Origin: Salibacter sp031581065
Lineage (GTDB): Bacteria > Bacteroidota > Bacteroidia > Flavobacteriales_G > Salibacteraceae
Direction of reading: 5' to 3'
NCBI RefSeq assembly: GCF_031581065.1
Contig: NZ_JAVLBN010000009.1
Location: 1-64,000, forward strand
Length of the DNA: 64,000 nt
In this document: piece by piece, positions 1 through 8,976 of the stretch
How the letters are laid out: the number at the start of each line of letters is the position of its first letter
Position numbering within the stretch: the stretch's first letter is position 1
Program-made: the position numbers and the translations under genes
Notes under the pieces: model-generated
Database searches by the model: none
Seen by the model: only the letters and a program-made list of their open reading frames with translations
Told to the model about the DNA's origin: nothing

Positions 1-1
1 A

Positions 2-343
2 AAATGTAAAAAGGAAGAAGATGTACTCTTCATCAATGCGAGCGAACACTTTGAAAAAGGTAAGCGACAGAATAGCCTCAGCGATAATAATATTGAGTCT
101 ATTGTTGAAACATACAAGTACAGAAAGGAAACGGATCGCTACTCCCGTAAAGTATCAATGGATGAAATTGAAAAGAACAATTTCAACCTGAATATTTCAC
201 GATATGTAAGTACTGCTAAACCTGAAGAAAAAATTGACTTAAACGAAGTTAACGATCGTCTCAAATCAGTTAATGAACGCATTCAAGCCCATACGGATGA
301 ACACAATGAGTTCCTGAAAGAGCTGGGGTTGAAAACAATCTAA
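2..343 (+). CDS. hsdM: Type I restriction-modification methyltransferase (HsdM), C-terminal fragment
   Basis: This open frame enters from the left edge and ends at 343, so only the last 113 residues are visible. They match the C-terminal end of HsdM, the N6-adenine methyltransferase subunit of type I restriction-modification systems. The visible hallmarks are the VLFINASEHFEKGKRQNSL stretch, a following KYRKETDRYS segment, and NNFNLNISRYV, which sits just after the methyltransferase core in the family. A helical tail with heptad-like charge follows and probably helps assemble the HsdM/HsdS complex. The catalytic NPPF region lies to the left of the window, as would hsdS and hsdR if they are upstream; none follows downstream. 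The next gene is convergent, with 8 bp between the stops. An ATG at 158 is internal and is not the start. Confidence 0.85.
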   Translation, partial: KCKKEEDVLFINASEHFEKGKRQNSLSDNNIESIVETYKYRKETDRYSRKVSMDEIEKNNFNLNISRYVSTAKPEEKIDLNEVNDRLKSVNERIQAHTDEHNEFLKELGLKTI

Positions 344-351
344 ACTTTTAA

Positions 352-1260
352 CTAATAATAAAACCCATCAACCACAAACCTGCCGTCCTGGAGGCGGAGG
401 GCCGGACCGGGGATTTTGATGAGGTTGACGATCTTGAGGACGCCTTTGAGTAAATGGTTTTGAACGGGAATGCGGTCTAAGTCAACATCAAAGCTGAGGT
501 AAAATTGGCGTTGTCGAGAGAAATTGGGTAATTGGTCACCATCGTGCATCTCGGGGTTTTCAGATCCTCCAAGCATTCCGGTTCCGCTGTAGCCTACTGC
601 TATGTTCAACCACTGCGGAATCCAATCTGTTTTGGCGAATGAATTGATGTTGAAGCTCGCCCAGTAGCTCTGTCCGTTGTAATCTTTTGTGAGTCTGGAA
701 CGCCAGTCGCTGCCCAATGCATCGGGGCGATACTGGGCGTAAGTTGTGGGATGGTATGAGATTTTAATCCTGATGCGCTGATCCTGCCACGCGTATTCCT
801 GTGCGATAAAAAGTGCTGTTCCGGCTGTGTTGGCAGCCATATCTCCCCACGAAAAGCCCCACTTTGCCGAGTAAGCATCAAAAAACTCAATACTGGAAAC
901 AGACACAAATGCCGCTGCCGATCCGTACCAAAGGGATTTCTTGTACTTTACTCCACTCCACCGCAAAGCTTCAAAAGCAATGGAGCTCAATCGGTATGTG
1001 CTGTAGAGATGACCGGCTTTGTCCATCTGGAGCCACTGATCATTGTCGTTAAAGAAATGAAAACTGGACTGGTCGTAGTTTTTGTACCACAAATTGTGCA
1101 GGCTGTACATGGTAACTCCGTAGGCGGCTCCCATGGTTCCGACCGATAGCTTTAAACGGTCTTTGCGCAGCGTATCAGGGTAAAATCCCTCTACATCGAG
1201 CTGGCAAAATCCCGTTGAACAAACGAGAAAAAATAGAAGTAAAACGATCCCTCTTTTCAC
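352..1260 (-). CDS. DUF2279 family outer-surface or periplasmic protein
   Basis: 302-residue exported protein of unknown function. A signal peptide is clear (MKRGIVLLLFFLVCSTGFCQ). The body carries the DUF2279 pattern: a DKAGHLYSTY motif near residue 80, two hydrophobic stretches (around 110-125 and 140-155) and WGDMAANTAGTALF, reminiscent of small membrane-embedded periplasmic proteins. Family members are common and uncharacterised in Bacteroidota. It lies 27 bp downstream of a TonB-dependent receptor gene on the same strand and may be co-transcribed with it. It ends tail to tail with hsdM. Confidence 0.7.
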   Translation of the reverse strand: MKRGIVLLLFFLVCSTGFCQLDVEGFYPDTLRKDRLKLSVGTMGAAYGVTMYSLHNLWYKNYDQSSFHFFNDNDQWLQMDKAGHLYSTYRLSSIAFEALRWSGVKYKKSLWYGSAAAFVSVSSIEFFDAYSAKWGFSWGDMAANTAGTALFIAQEYAWQDQRIRIKISYHPTTYAQYRPDALGSDWRSRLTKDYNGQSYWASFNINSFAKTDWIPQWLNIAVGYSGTGMLGGSENPEMHDGDQLPNFSRQRQFYLSFDVDLDRIPVQNHLLKGVLKIVNLIKIPGPALRLQDGRFVVDGFYY

Positions 1261-1287
1261 GGTGCGAATGTAGGATTTAAGCGTAAA

Positions 1288-3702
1288 TTAAATATCAAAA
1301 ATGACACCGAGGGTTGGAAGTACTGTACCAGCTTCATTATCAATTCTGTAAAGCTCATATCGAGAAGGGTCATTAGGATCAGTAATGGGCTCACCATTTG
1401 CATTTTGCTCTACATTGAGGTTGTCCTGCTGCTCGGCTTTGAAGTTGTAAGCATTTTGAATGTCAAAATACAGATTGAGCGACCACTTTTTGAAATACCA
1501 GGTCTTGTCAACACGCAAATCTAATTGCTGGAAATTGCTCAGCCTGCGTTCGTTCAGGCGCGAATAATCGGGTAGTCCCGCTGCTCTCACGTTCCAGTTC
1601 TCTTTCAGAGCCGAGGCCTGTACGTTGTAAGGTGTGTAAGGCAATCCGCCAACGAAGCGCCACTTGAGCCCTAACTGCCAGTTGTTTTTGAATTTCTTTC
1701 CTGCTGTGAGGGTTAAAATGTGTTTGGCATCCCACGATGAGGGAACGTAGTCACCATTTACATCCTCAAATTCACTGCGCACAAAAGTATAGCTCAAGAT
1801 TCCAAAGAGTCCTTTTTTGGCTTTGCGCTGAATGAGAAATTCGGCTCCGTAAGCCCTGCCTTTGTTCGTACTGGCAATTGGTCCGTTCCCGATGACACCA
1901 AAATCAGCTCCCAAATTGGCCAGGCTGATGCTGTCAGACAATGAAAATGGGTACTGACGATAAAATTTGTAAAATCCTTCAACCGTAATTTTGGTTTTGC
2001 TATCGGGATTGTACTGTACGCCTGCCACAACGTGATCTGATTGAATAAACTTCAATCTTTCCTTGTTGATCAATGTCCCGTCAGAGTTAGAAAAACCTAG
2101 AGCTGTGTAAGCCGGCAACTGGTGGTAGCGACCTGTGTTGAAATTGATACTCCAGCGATCTGTCAGCGAGTAGGATGCACTAAACCGTGGCGAGAATTGA
2201 TTGAGCGGATTCTGCATTTCGCTGTTGTAATCGTTTCCATCCAATCGGAACCCGAAAGAGAGATCGAGGCGGGCGTTGAGAACGGGACGCGAGATCTGAC
2301 CAAAAACAGCGTATTTATTCACGGTCAGATCCGATTCAAAGTTCCGTGTGATGGAGCCTTGCGGAGTCGCAATCCTATCAAAAGTGGAGTTTGTGTAGCG
2401 GGCATTTTCAAGATTCACGCCCATGTTCACTTTCCAACTATTCTTCCTAATCGTATTCTCGAACCGCATTTTGTTTTCTGCCTCAGTTGAGTTGTAATCG
2501 AGAATCTTTTTAGAAGGATCGCTTTCATCATTATCCTGGTACTTGTAAGCCGAGTTGTTCAACGCATTTCGCGAAACCACGATGGTTTGAAAACTGTTTT
2601 CTTCAAAGTGCTTGTAAACAGCCCCAATCGTGTAGTTGTACTGTTCATTGATCGGAATATTTCCCAATGTGTAATTGTTCTCCTCAATCGTTTCAGCATC
2701 ATCAGGGTCATTTGGATCGAGTCCGTCATTCACCGATTCATTCAGCCTGAACTGATCGAAAGCTCCAAGCCCCACAAAAGTGATTTGGTTTTTCTCGTTG
2801 AACTTGTGCTTGATCTTGAACTGCCCGTCATTGAAAGTAGGTAAAAAGGGCAGCCTCAAAGCCTGGAAGAGAAACTGCAAATAAGATTGACGCGCAGAGA
2901 TATTGTAAGTCGTCTTCTCGCCTATTGGTCCGTCAACTGCCAGCCCCACTTCAGATGCACCGATGTTTCCCCTCAAGTGTAGCGCCTCTTTGTTTCCTTC
3001 TTTCTGCTCGATTTCCAGTACTGAGCTGAGTGCTCCTCCCCTGTTACTGGGAAATGCACCGGTGTAGAGATTCACTTTTTTGAGCAAATTGGCATTGAGG
3101 ATTCCCACCGGACCACCGCTCGAACCCTGGGTCTGAAAGTGATTGATAACAGGTGTTTCCACACCATCAATATAAAACTGATTTTCGTTTGGTGCACCAC
3201 CACGAATAAGGATATCATTCCTGAAACTGGGCGTTGATGTAACACCGGGCAAGGATTGAATAACGCGTGAAACATCGCGATTGGCACCGGGGTTGCGCTC
3301 TATTTCCTCTACTCCAATCGTTTGTAATGAAACAGGGCTCTCAGCCGGTTTGTCAAATGCCGATGAAGTAATGGTTACTTCTTTGAGTTGCGTGCTGGTT
3401 TTATTGAGATTGATCTCAATGTAAGGCGATTGGTTTTGCGTCACGTAAACATCATTGGTCGTTTTTCGCTGATAACCGACAACAGAAACCTCCAGCTTTT
3501 GATACCCAAAAGGCACTTCTTCAATCGTGAATTTCCCATCGATATCAGTGCTGGCTCCAATTTGTGTTCCGGAAACCACAACGTTGGCAAATGGAACAGG
3601 CTCTTTACTCACAGCATCGAGAACAACCCCATTAATTGTACCTTTTTGGGCAAAGGAGAAAAGCGCTAAAAAACTGAATATCAATGATAGTTTGAATCTC
3701 AT
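1288..3702 (-). CDS. TonB-dependent receptor with carboxypeptidase-like regulatory N-domain
   Basis: 804-residue outer-membrane receptor. After a signal peptide (first 18 residues) comes a carboxypeptidase-regulatory-like beta-sandwich (about 20-105, with GTINGVVLDAVSKEPVPFANV). A plug domain follows (about 120-225, with NPGANRDVSRVIQSLPGV and DILIRGGAPNENQFYIDG), then a long barrel. This is the usual Bacteroidota layout for receptors that import siderophores, vitamins or oligomers using TonB energy. The barrel ends in a conserved YNFKAEQQ-like segment followed by GTVLPTLGVIFDI, with the terminal aromatic/hydrophobic strand needed for BAM insertion. No SusD partner is adjacent, so a glycan substrate is not supported and the substrate is unknown. 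One copy of the GGTCAGADCC word lies inside (2323-2332). Confidence 0.85.
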   Translation of the reverse strand: MRFKLSLIFSFLALFSFAQKGTINGVVLDAVSKEPVPFANVVVSGTQIGASTDIDGKFTIEEVPFGYQKLEVSVVGYQRKTTNDVYVTQNQSPYIEINLNKTSTQLKEVTITSSAFDKPAESPVSLQTIGVEEIERNPGANRDVSRVIQSLPGVTSTPSFRNDILIRGGAPNENQFYIDGVETPVINHFQTQGSSGGPVGILNANLLKKVNLYTGAFPSNRGGALSSVLEIEQKEGNKEALHLRGNIGASEVGLAVDGPIGEKTTYNISARQSYLQFLFQALRLPFLPTFNDGQFKIKHKFNEKNQITFVGLGAFDQFRLNESVNDGLDPNDPDDAETIEENNYTLGNIPINEQYNYTIGAVYKHFEENSFQTIVVSRNALNNSAYKYQDNDESDPSKKILDYNSTEAENKMRFENTIRKNSWKVNMGVNLENARYTNSTFDRIATPQGSITRNFESDLTVNKYAVFGQISRPVLNARLDLSFGFRLDGNDYNSEMQNPLNQFSPRFSASYSLTDRWSINFNTGRYHQLPAYTALGFSNSDGTLINKERLKFIQSDHVVAGVQYNPDSKTKITVEGFYKFYRQYPFSLSDSISLANLGADFGVIGNGPIASTNKGRAYGAEFLIQRKAKKGLFGILSYTFVRSEFEDVNGDYVPSSWDAKHILTLTAGKKFKNNWQLGLKWRFVGGLPYTPYNVQASALKENWNVRAAGLPDYSRLNERRLSNFQQLDLRVDKTWYFKKWSLNLYFDIQNAYNFKAEQQDNLNVEQNANGEPITDPNDPSRYELYRIDNEAGTVLPTLGVIFDI

Positions 3703-3807
3703 TTTCTCTGATTGATATGGTTCCCTGATTTCAACCTTTGAGGTTTGAAATTGTTTTCAACAAATATGAAAATAAAATAGTGGAAGAGTTAAATTTTGCA
3801 CGATCAA

Positions 3808-4626
3808 TCACGTGAATATTTGATGTACGTATCCAAAAAAATCATTTCGGTTGATAAAATCCAAAGGCTTCTCGTTCATCAGCTTTTCAAATGTTTTGAC
3901 AAAGTGTGAGGTATCGTAAAACCCGCAAAGGTAAGCGAGCTCACTTAGTCGCTTTTCATCATTCTTTTCAATACTGGAATACACGTTGTTGATTTGAATG
4001 ATATTCCGGTAAGCACCGGGAGAAATACCGCATATTTCCCTGAACTTTCTCCTCAGCTGCCTGGGAGATAGAAACACTTTCTCTGCAAGGTCATTCACTG
4101 ATATTGAGTTTGCATTTTTAATGATCAGATCCACAGCCTTTTCAATTTGCTGGTCGTTTTCCTCTCTTTGAGTTTTACTTAAAAGTTGAACGAAGTACTC
4201 ATCTAGTTTATCACAACTGTTTTTGAAGGATTTATAATCAATCAGACTCAAAAGTTCTTCACATACCTCCTCTCCCAACAAAGCATTACCATCTATAAAT
4301 CCATTTAAAGTTTCAGACATCTCGACTGTGAAGAAATGATGAATACCGGTTGGCTTGAACTCGATTCCAAAGTGAATAAACTCCTTTTTAGGAAAGAGTG
4401 AAATATCCTGCCGGGTAATTTGACCACCGATGAAAAATTCAGGAAGAATTGATGAATTCGTAGAGCTTTTCACTTCACTGGGATCACCAAAAACCTTTGT
4501 TAAATACGAATAGCTTGTAGGTAGAATTTTCACCTCCGGCATTTCATCCCTTTCAGCAACCACGAGTAAGTAACGATTGATGTACTTACTCACTGCAATT
4601 GCTGGCTTTTGCTCCAATACCTTCAT
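3808..4626 (-). CDS. AraC-family transcriptional regulator
   Basis: 272-residue regulator with the two AraC helix-turn-helix motifs at the C-terminus (about 165-260; ISVNDLAEKVFLSPRQLRRKF, then LSELAYLCGFYDTSHFVKTF). The N-terminal 150 residues resemble the DUF6597-type sensory domain of Bacteroidota AraC proteins, for example in FGIEFKPTGIHHFF. It is divergent from the lipoprotein gene at 4734 with 107 bp between the starts, so that lipoprotein is the obvious candidate target. No sensory ligand can be inferred. Confidence 0.85.
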   Translation of the reverse strand: MKVLEQKPAIAVSKYINRYLLVVAERDEMPEVKILPTSYSYLTKVFGDPSEVKSSTNSSILPEFFIGGQITRQDISLFPKKEFIHFGIEFKPTGIHHFFTVEMSETLNGFIDGNALLGEEVCEELLSLIDYKSFKNSCDKLDEYFVQLLSKTQREENDQQIEKAVDLIIKNANSISVNDLAEKVFLSPRQLRRKFREICGISPGAYRNIIQINNVYSSIEKNDEKRLSELAYLCGFYDTSHFVKTFEKLMNEKPLDFINRNDFFGYVHQIFT

Positions 4627-4733
4627 GTTAAATGTCCGTTTTATACAAGCTCTCAGTTAATCACTCCCTTTAGGTTTGCAACTACACAATTTCATGTCAT
4701 TCAAGCTAATATCAAATCATAAACTTAAACAAA

Positions 4734-5342
4734 ATGAAGAAAGTAAAATTCTTATCCATGTTGTTTATCGCTTTTCTTGTAATTGGATCAGTGAGTTGCG
4801 ATAAAGACGATAATGACGATCCCACGCCAACATCTAATAACAACAACAATTCAAACAACAATAATAACAGTTCTGATACAACTGTTGTTTTAGATGATGT
4901 TACTGACGGAATGGGCAAAGCCTCAATCTTTGGTGATACCAGTTTTATAATGGAAGGGGCTGCAACGTGGGATGAAAACGGCTCTTTAAATTCAAATGGA
5001 AAATCCTATGACGTGTGGTTGCTCACAATGGAAGGAGAAAACCAAAGTGAGGAATTGACACTTCGCATTATGGAAGAGGTTGATAACTCAACAATGGCCG
5101 GTCCTGATGACGGAACTTATCAAATTGGATCAGGCATGACTGAAAATGAAATTTCAGTTCGTACTGAAGATAAGTCTTACGGCTCAGATTTATCCTCAAC
5201 GGGATATTTTACAATTGAACAAAGCGATAATGGAAACACACTCAAAATCGTACTCAATGCCAATCAGCTCGAGTTGGGCGGAATTGGAAGTCAGGATGAA
5301 CATATTGATGTCAACGGGGCTTTCAAGGCGACAAAAAATTAA
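4734..5342 (+). CDS. Small lipoprotein with Asn-rich linker
   Basis: 202 residues, function unknown. The N-terminus is a lipoprotein signal peptide with lipobox VGSVSC, followed by an acidic DKDDNDD segment that is typical after the lipidated cysteine of surface-exported Bacteroidota lipoproteins. Residues about 34-48 are almost entirely Asn and Ser, a flexible low-complexity linker. The rest is a compact, probably all-beta domain without a family I recognise. The gene is divergent from the AraC regulator and is followed by a strong hairpin terminator. Confidence 0.75.
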   Translation: MKKVKFLSMLFIAFLVIGSVSCDKDDNDDPTPTSNNNNNSNNNNNSSDTTVVLDDVTDGMGKASIFGDTSFIMEGAATWDENGSLNSNGKSYDVWLLTMEGENQSEELTLRIMEEVDNSTMAGPDDGTYQIGSGMTENEISVRTEDKSYGSDLSSTGYFTIEQSDNGNTLKIVLNANQLELGGIGSQDEHIDVNGAFKATKN

Positions 5343-5365
5343 ACCGCTACACTACTTTCTCAAAA

Positions 5366-5403
5366 CAAAAAAGGCCATGAATTTCATTTTCATGGCCTTT
5401 TTA
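5366..5403. terminator. Bidirectional intrinsic terminator
   Basis: A perfect stem (AAAAAGGCCATGA pairing with TCATGGCCTTTTT) is flanked by an A-run on the left and a T-run on the right. It sits between convergent genes ending at 5342 and 5422 and can serve both. Confidence 0.85.
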
Positions 5404-5421
5404 ATAGACTTAAAGTATGTT

Positions 5422-5949
5422 TTACTCAGCTACTTTAACCGTAATTGATTTGCTCATTTTCTTTCCGTAAGAACGGTGCAAACCATCAGCAAACTGAAGA
5501 GTTAACGTATGCTTACCCGGTTCTAAATCAAGCGTGTCATTAACCTGACCGCCACCGTAGTGGATGTGCGTATCATCAGCCGGAACAGTACCGCCCATCT
5601 CGATGAATTTTCCATCGATAACGATGTGGTGATGTCCGGTACCTTCAACCACTTTGCCTGCCGGTTTCACTTCCATTCCTTCAATACCAAACTCAACAGC
5701 TAACGGAGACTTCACTTCAGCTCCGTCTTCGAGGTTAGCAAAGAATACTTTAGCTTTTTCAGGTACAGCCGGTAATTCAGGAGCTTCAGCTTTCTCCTCT
5801 TTTTTCTCAGCCTTCTTGTCAGCTTTTTTGTCTGTTTGTTCCTTTTTGGTTTCCTCTTTCGAGTTCTCTTTTTGGTCAGATCCAGATGGAGAACCGCATG
5901 ATGCTGCCATGAAGCCAAACGCTATAGCAGCGATGTACAATTTTTTCAT
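5422..5949 (-). CDS. DUF4399-domain lipoprotein
   Basis: 175-residue lipoprotein. Signal peptide with lipobox MAASC, then a Lys/Glu-rich linker (about 28-58), then a DUF4399 domain (about 65-175). The domain has the family's histidine-rich pattern: GTGHHHIVIDG, DDTHIHYGGG and LEPGKHTLTLQFADGLH. The domain occurs in periplasmic proteins of marine bacteria and its role is unknown; the clustered histidines suggest a metal site, which is inference. The low-complexity linker produces spurious open frames on the other strand. Contains one GGTCAGADCC word at 5874. Confidence 0.8.
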   Translation of the reverse strand: MKKLYIAAIAFGFMAASCGSPSGSDQKENSKEETKKEQTDKKADKKAEKKEEKAEAPELPAVPEKAKVFFANLEDGAEVKSPLAVEFGIEGMEVKPAGKVVEGTGHHHIVIDGKFIEMGGTVPADDTHIHYGGGQVNDTLDLEPGKHTLTLQFADGLHRSYGKKMSKSITVKVAE

Positions 5950-6146
5950 AATTCTTGTCCTTTTATATTTGAATTAGCGGTGTAAAGTTATTGAACATAT
6001 TTGATTTACAATACAGATCAACACAAGTATTCGACATAATAAAAATGCACTTCAATATCATTTTTAGCTACTAAAAGATGTTTATGTCATGGGAAAGACA
6101 CATTTCATCACCTGTATATGTTTTGTTTGCTTAAAACTCAATTAGT

Positions 6147-6593
6147 ATGAAAGAAAAAATTGACAACATCAAAAGTAGCATTTTTAAACTATCATTTATT
6201 CCTCCTTTCCTTATTCGGATTGTTTTAGCTTATGGTTTTTACGAACCGGCAATGAAAAAATGGAACGATATAGGAGCCATAGCCGAATGGTTTGGAAATG
6301 AAGATTGGGGACTGGGACTTCCCTTCCCTACAGTAAATGCTTATTTAGCAGCCACAACTGAAATTCTTGGGGTGTTTCTTCTATTGCTGGGACTTGGTTC
6401 CAGAATTATCAGCATTCCTTTAATTTTCACCATGTTGGTTGCTATTTTTACAGTACATTTTGAAAATGGATTTGCAGCAGGTGATAACGGATTTGAAATA
6501 CCGCTCTATTACATTATCATGCTCATTGTCTTAATTATTAATGGTCCCGGAAAGCTGAGTTTAGATCACATTATTTACAAAAAGCTGAAATAA
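6147..6593 (+). CDS. DoxX family membrane protein
   Basis: 148-residue, four-helix inner-membrane protein of the DoxX family. Visible features are RIVLAYGFYEPAMKKW in helix 1, a PFPTVNAYLAATTEILGV segment in helix 2, an FTVHFENGFAAGDNGFE loop and a last helix ending IINGPGKLSLDHI. DoxX proteins are associated with quinone or thiol redox chemistry in some organisms, but no specific role is assigned here. It may be co-transcribed with the cardiolipin synthase gene downstream, separated by a large hairpin. Confidence 0.8.
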   Translation: MKEKIDNIKSSIFKLSFIPPFLIRIVLAYGFYEPAMKKWNDIGAIAEWFGNEDWGLGLPFPTVNAYLAATTEILGVFLLLLGLGSRIISIPLIFTMLVAIFTVHFENGFAAGDNGFEIPLYYIIMLIVLIINGPGKLSLDHIIYKKLK

Positions 6594-6601
6594 AGTAGAG
6601 A

Positions 6602-6643
6602 CAATTGTTTGAGTGCTTTAAATTTGAGGCACTCAAACAATTG
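6602..6643 (+). terminator. 15-bp perfect inverted repeat between doxX and cls
   Basis: CAATTGTTTGAGTGC (6602-6616) pairs perfectly with 6629-6643 around a 12-nt AT-rich loop. No long T-run follows, only CTTTG, and the apparent TTG start of the next gene lies 3 nt after the stem. It may be a weak terminator or attenuator, or a structure controlling translation of cls. Confidence 0.6.
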
Positions 6644-6645
6644 CT

Positions 6646-8124
6646 TTGTTCGAAAACCTTACCGACATATTTGATATTTCCTTTAAAGTGCTCACAGCTA
6701 TCTATTACGTTGTGAGTATTTTCACGATATTCTTCATTCTGCTCGACAACAAAAATCCGTCTAAAACGGTGAGTTATATCGTGGCGATTATCGCGTTGCC
6801 GTTTGTGGGATTGATCATCTACTTCTTGTTTGGCCGCAATTTCAGAAAAGACAAAATCTTCTCGCGCAAAGAGTTTTTCGATGACAAAAAGATCAAAGAA
6901 TGGCAACGCAAACACTCCAATGCCTTTTTTGAAAGCGAGTTAATCCAGGAAAAACTACTACCGCAAAGTCAAAAAATTGCCCGTCAACTATTCTTCAACA
7001 GCAGGGCAGTTTTGACCACCAACAACAAAGTCGATTTTCTCATCAATGGAGAACGCAAGTACGAGGCGCTCCTGGAAGACATCAAAAATGCTAAAAACCA
7101 CATCCACCTCGAATACTACATCATTGAAGATGGAGAACATACGGGTGAGCTGTTTTCGGCTCTGACCGATAAAGTCAAAGAAGGTATTGAAGTGAGAATG
7201 CTGTTTGATTCGGTTGGTAGTTCAAGCCTCAAAAGCAGTACGGTAAGAATGTTGAAAAAACAGGGTGTTAAAGTGGAATCTTTCATGCCCGTGTTTTTTC
7301 CGCAATTTACGAGTAAAATCAATTACAGAAACCACCGGAAGATTGTGGTAATTGATGGAAAAACCGGCTATGTTGGCGGAATCAATCTCAGCGATCGCTA
7401 CCTGAACGAGCCTGGCGAAAAGGCAAAAACCTATTGGCGTGATTCACACCTGCGAATTGAAGGTGAAGCCGTAGTACAATTGCAGATTCAGTTCATCTTA
7501 AACTGGAACTTCGCCTCAAACGAACAACTCACTCACACTGATGATTACTTCCCGAAGCAACCACAGCTCGAAACGCCAAAGCTGGTTCAAATTGCAGCCA
7601 GCGGTCCCGATAGCGATTGGGAGTCAATCATGTTGGCATTGTTCACCGCAATCGCCAGCAGTTCAAAATACGTGTATATCCAATCTCCCTATTTTATTCC
7701 AAACTCGAGTATGGTCAATGCACTTATTGCTGCAGCCCAGGGCGGTGTTGATGTTCGGTTGATGATTCCGAGCAGCAGTGATACAAAAGTCACTCAGCTT
7801 GCAGGGTTCTCTTACCTGCGCCCACTTCTCGAAGCCGATGTCAAAATTTATCTCTACACAAAAGGGTTTCTTCACGCCAAAACTGTTGTGGCTGATGATC
7901 AATTTACTTCTGTGGGAACAGCCAATATGGATATTAGGAGTTTTTACACCAATTTTGAAATCAACGCTTTTATCTACGATATTAACACTGCCCAAAAGGC
8001 TCGTGAAATCTTTGAGGATGATCTAAAGCACTGTGAAATAATGAATCCTGAAAGATGGAAAAACAGAAAGCTGATGTATAAAATTTTGGAATCTTTCGCG
8101 CGATTATTCTCTCCTTTGCTTTAA
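6646..8124 (+). CDS. cls: Cardiolipin synthase (phospholipase D family)
   Basis: About 492 residues. Makes cardiolipin from phosphatidylglycerol at the inner membrane. Two N-terminal transmembrane helices (about 12-33 and 43-62) contain the family's DNKNPSKTVSYIVAIIALP segment. Two HKD catalytic motifs follow: HRKIVVIDGKTGYVGGINLSD near residue 227 and HAKTVVADDQFTSVGTANMD near residue 407. Length is normal for the family. No ATG precedes the first helix; the frame opens with TTG at 6646, immediately after a strong hairpin, and a GTG at 6688 is an alternative start. One GGTCAGADCC word (reverse orientation) at 7158. Confidence 0.9.
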   Translation: MFENLTDIFDISFKVLTAIYYVVSIFTIFFILLDNKNPSKTVSYIVAIIALPFVGLIIYFLFGRNFRKDKIFSRKEFFDDKKIKEWQRKHSNAFFESELIQEKLLPQSQKIARQLFFNSRAVLTTNNKVDFLINGERKYEALLEDIKNAKNHIHLEYYIIEDGEHTGELFSALTDKVKEGIEVRMLFDSVGSSSLKSSTVRMLKKQGVKVESFMPVFFPQFTSKINYRNHRKIVVIDGKTGYVGGINLSDRYLNEPGEKAKTYWRDSHLRIEGEAVVQLQIQFILNWNFASNEQLTHTDDYFPKQPQLETPKLVQIAASGPDSDWESIMLALFTAIASSSKYVYIQSPYFIPNSSMVNALIAAAQGGVDVRLMIPSSSDTKVTQLAGFSYLRPLLEADVKIYLYTKGFLHAKTVVADDQFTSVGTANMDIRSFYTNFEINAFIYDINTAQKAREIFEDDLKHCEIMNPERWKNRKLMYKILESFARLFSPLL

Positions 8125-8154
8125 ATTCGAAGTCTAACCTTTAAATCTAACAAC

Positions 8155-8976
8155 ATGGAAACTCTATCAGGCTCAAACGATCCACTACAAAACGGCTACC
8201 AATTCAAATTCAATCAATACCTCAATCGTGGGTGGGAGTTGTTTAAAAGTCAGGCTTTGTTGCACATAGGAACACTAGTAGTATTCCTAATCATTTCAGT
8301 AATTGCCGGATTTATCCTTGGACTAATCCCTGGTATTGGAAGTATATTAGCTAATATATTAAATGCCATTTTATTTGCCGGTTACTTTATTGCGGCTGAT
8401 AAAATAGCACAAGGAAAGGAGCCTGAATTTAAGGACTTTTTTGGTGGTTTCAACTTCTTTGGTCCAATGGCACTGTACCAAATAGTTTACATGCTCATCA
8501 TGTTCCTGGCCCTATTACTTCCTATTATTTATTTGTTGTGGGTAGTTATTCCATTTGAAGAAATCATTCAACTCGCACAATATGAAGATGAATTGAAAGC
8601 ATTTTTAACAGACTATTTTAAAGGTGGTGAATTTGCAGAAAATCTTACCAGCATTATCATTCCTGTAATACTAATCTTGATAATATCCATTTACGTAGGT
8701 CTCATTTACACCATTACAGCTCCGTTAATTGTATTGAAAAAATACAGTTTTTGGCAAGCTATGGAAACGAGCCGTAAAGTAGTTAACAAAAAGTTTTTCA
8801 GCTTTTTCTTATTTCTAATTTTACTTGGATTGATCAACTTTGCCGGTGTTATACTCCTGGGAATTGGACTATTAGTTACTGTGCCATTCAGTATTTTAGC
8901 AATTTACGCCATTTATGAAGATTTATATGGAGGCGAATCAAATCCGGCAGACGAACTAGATGTGCATGTTCAATAA
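8155..8976 (+). CDS. Multi-pass integral membrane protein, unknown function
   Basis: 273 residues with about six hydrophobic segments (roughly 38-60, 66-85, 105-130, 165-190, 215-240 and 243-262). The pattern GWELFKSQ near the start and TAPLIVLKKYSFWQAMETSRKVV in the second half resembles the broad group of glycerophosphodiesterase-membrane-domain or DUF975-like proteins. I cannot place it in a named family. It follows cls by 30 bp and overlaps the next gene, so it is part of the same operon; a membrane-lipid context is plausible but unproven. Confidence 0.7.
   Translation: METLSGSNDPLQNGYQFKFNQYLNRGWELFKSQALLHIGTLVVFLIISVIAGFILGLIPGIGSILANILNAILFAGYFIAADKIAQGKEPEFKDFFGGFNFFGPMALYQIVYMLIMFLALLLPIIYLLWVVIPFEEIIQLAQYEDELKAFLTDYFKGGEFAENLTSIIIPVILILIISIYVGLIYTITAPLIVLKKYSFWQAMETSRKVVNKKFFSFFLFLILLGLINFAGVILLGIGLLVTVPFSILAIYAIYEDLYGGESNPADELDVHVQ

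Noticed and set aside
1288..3702. TonB receptor as part of a polysaccharide utilisation locus
   Set aside because: No SusD-like gene, glycoside hydrolase or ECF sigma/anti-sigma pair is adjacent.
5654..5977. Open frames on the plus strand opposite the DUF4399 gene
   Set aside because: They arise from the Lys/Glu-rich low-complexity linker, have no family features and no ribosome-binding context.
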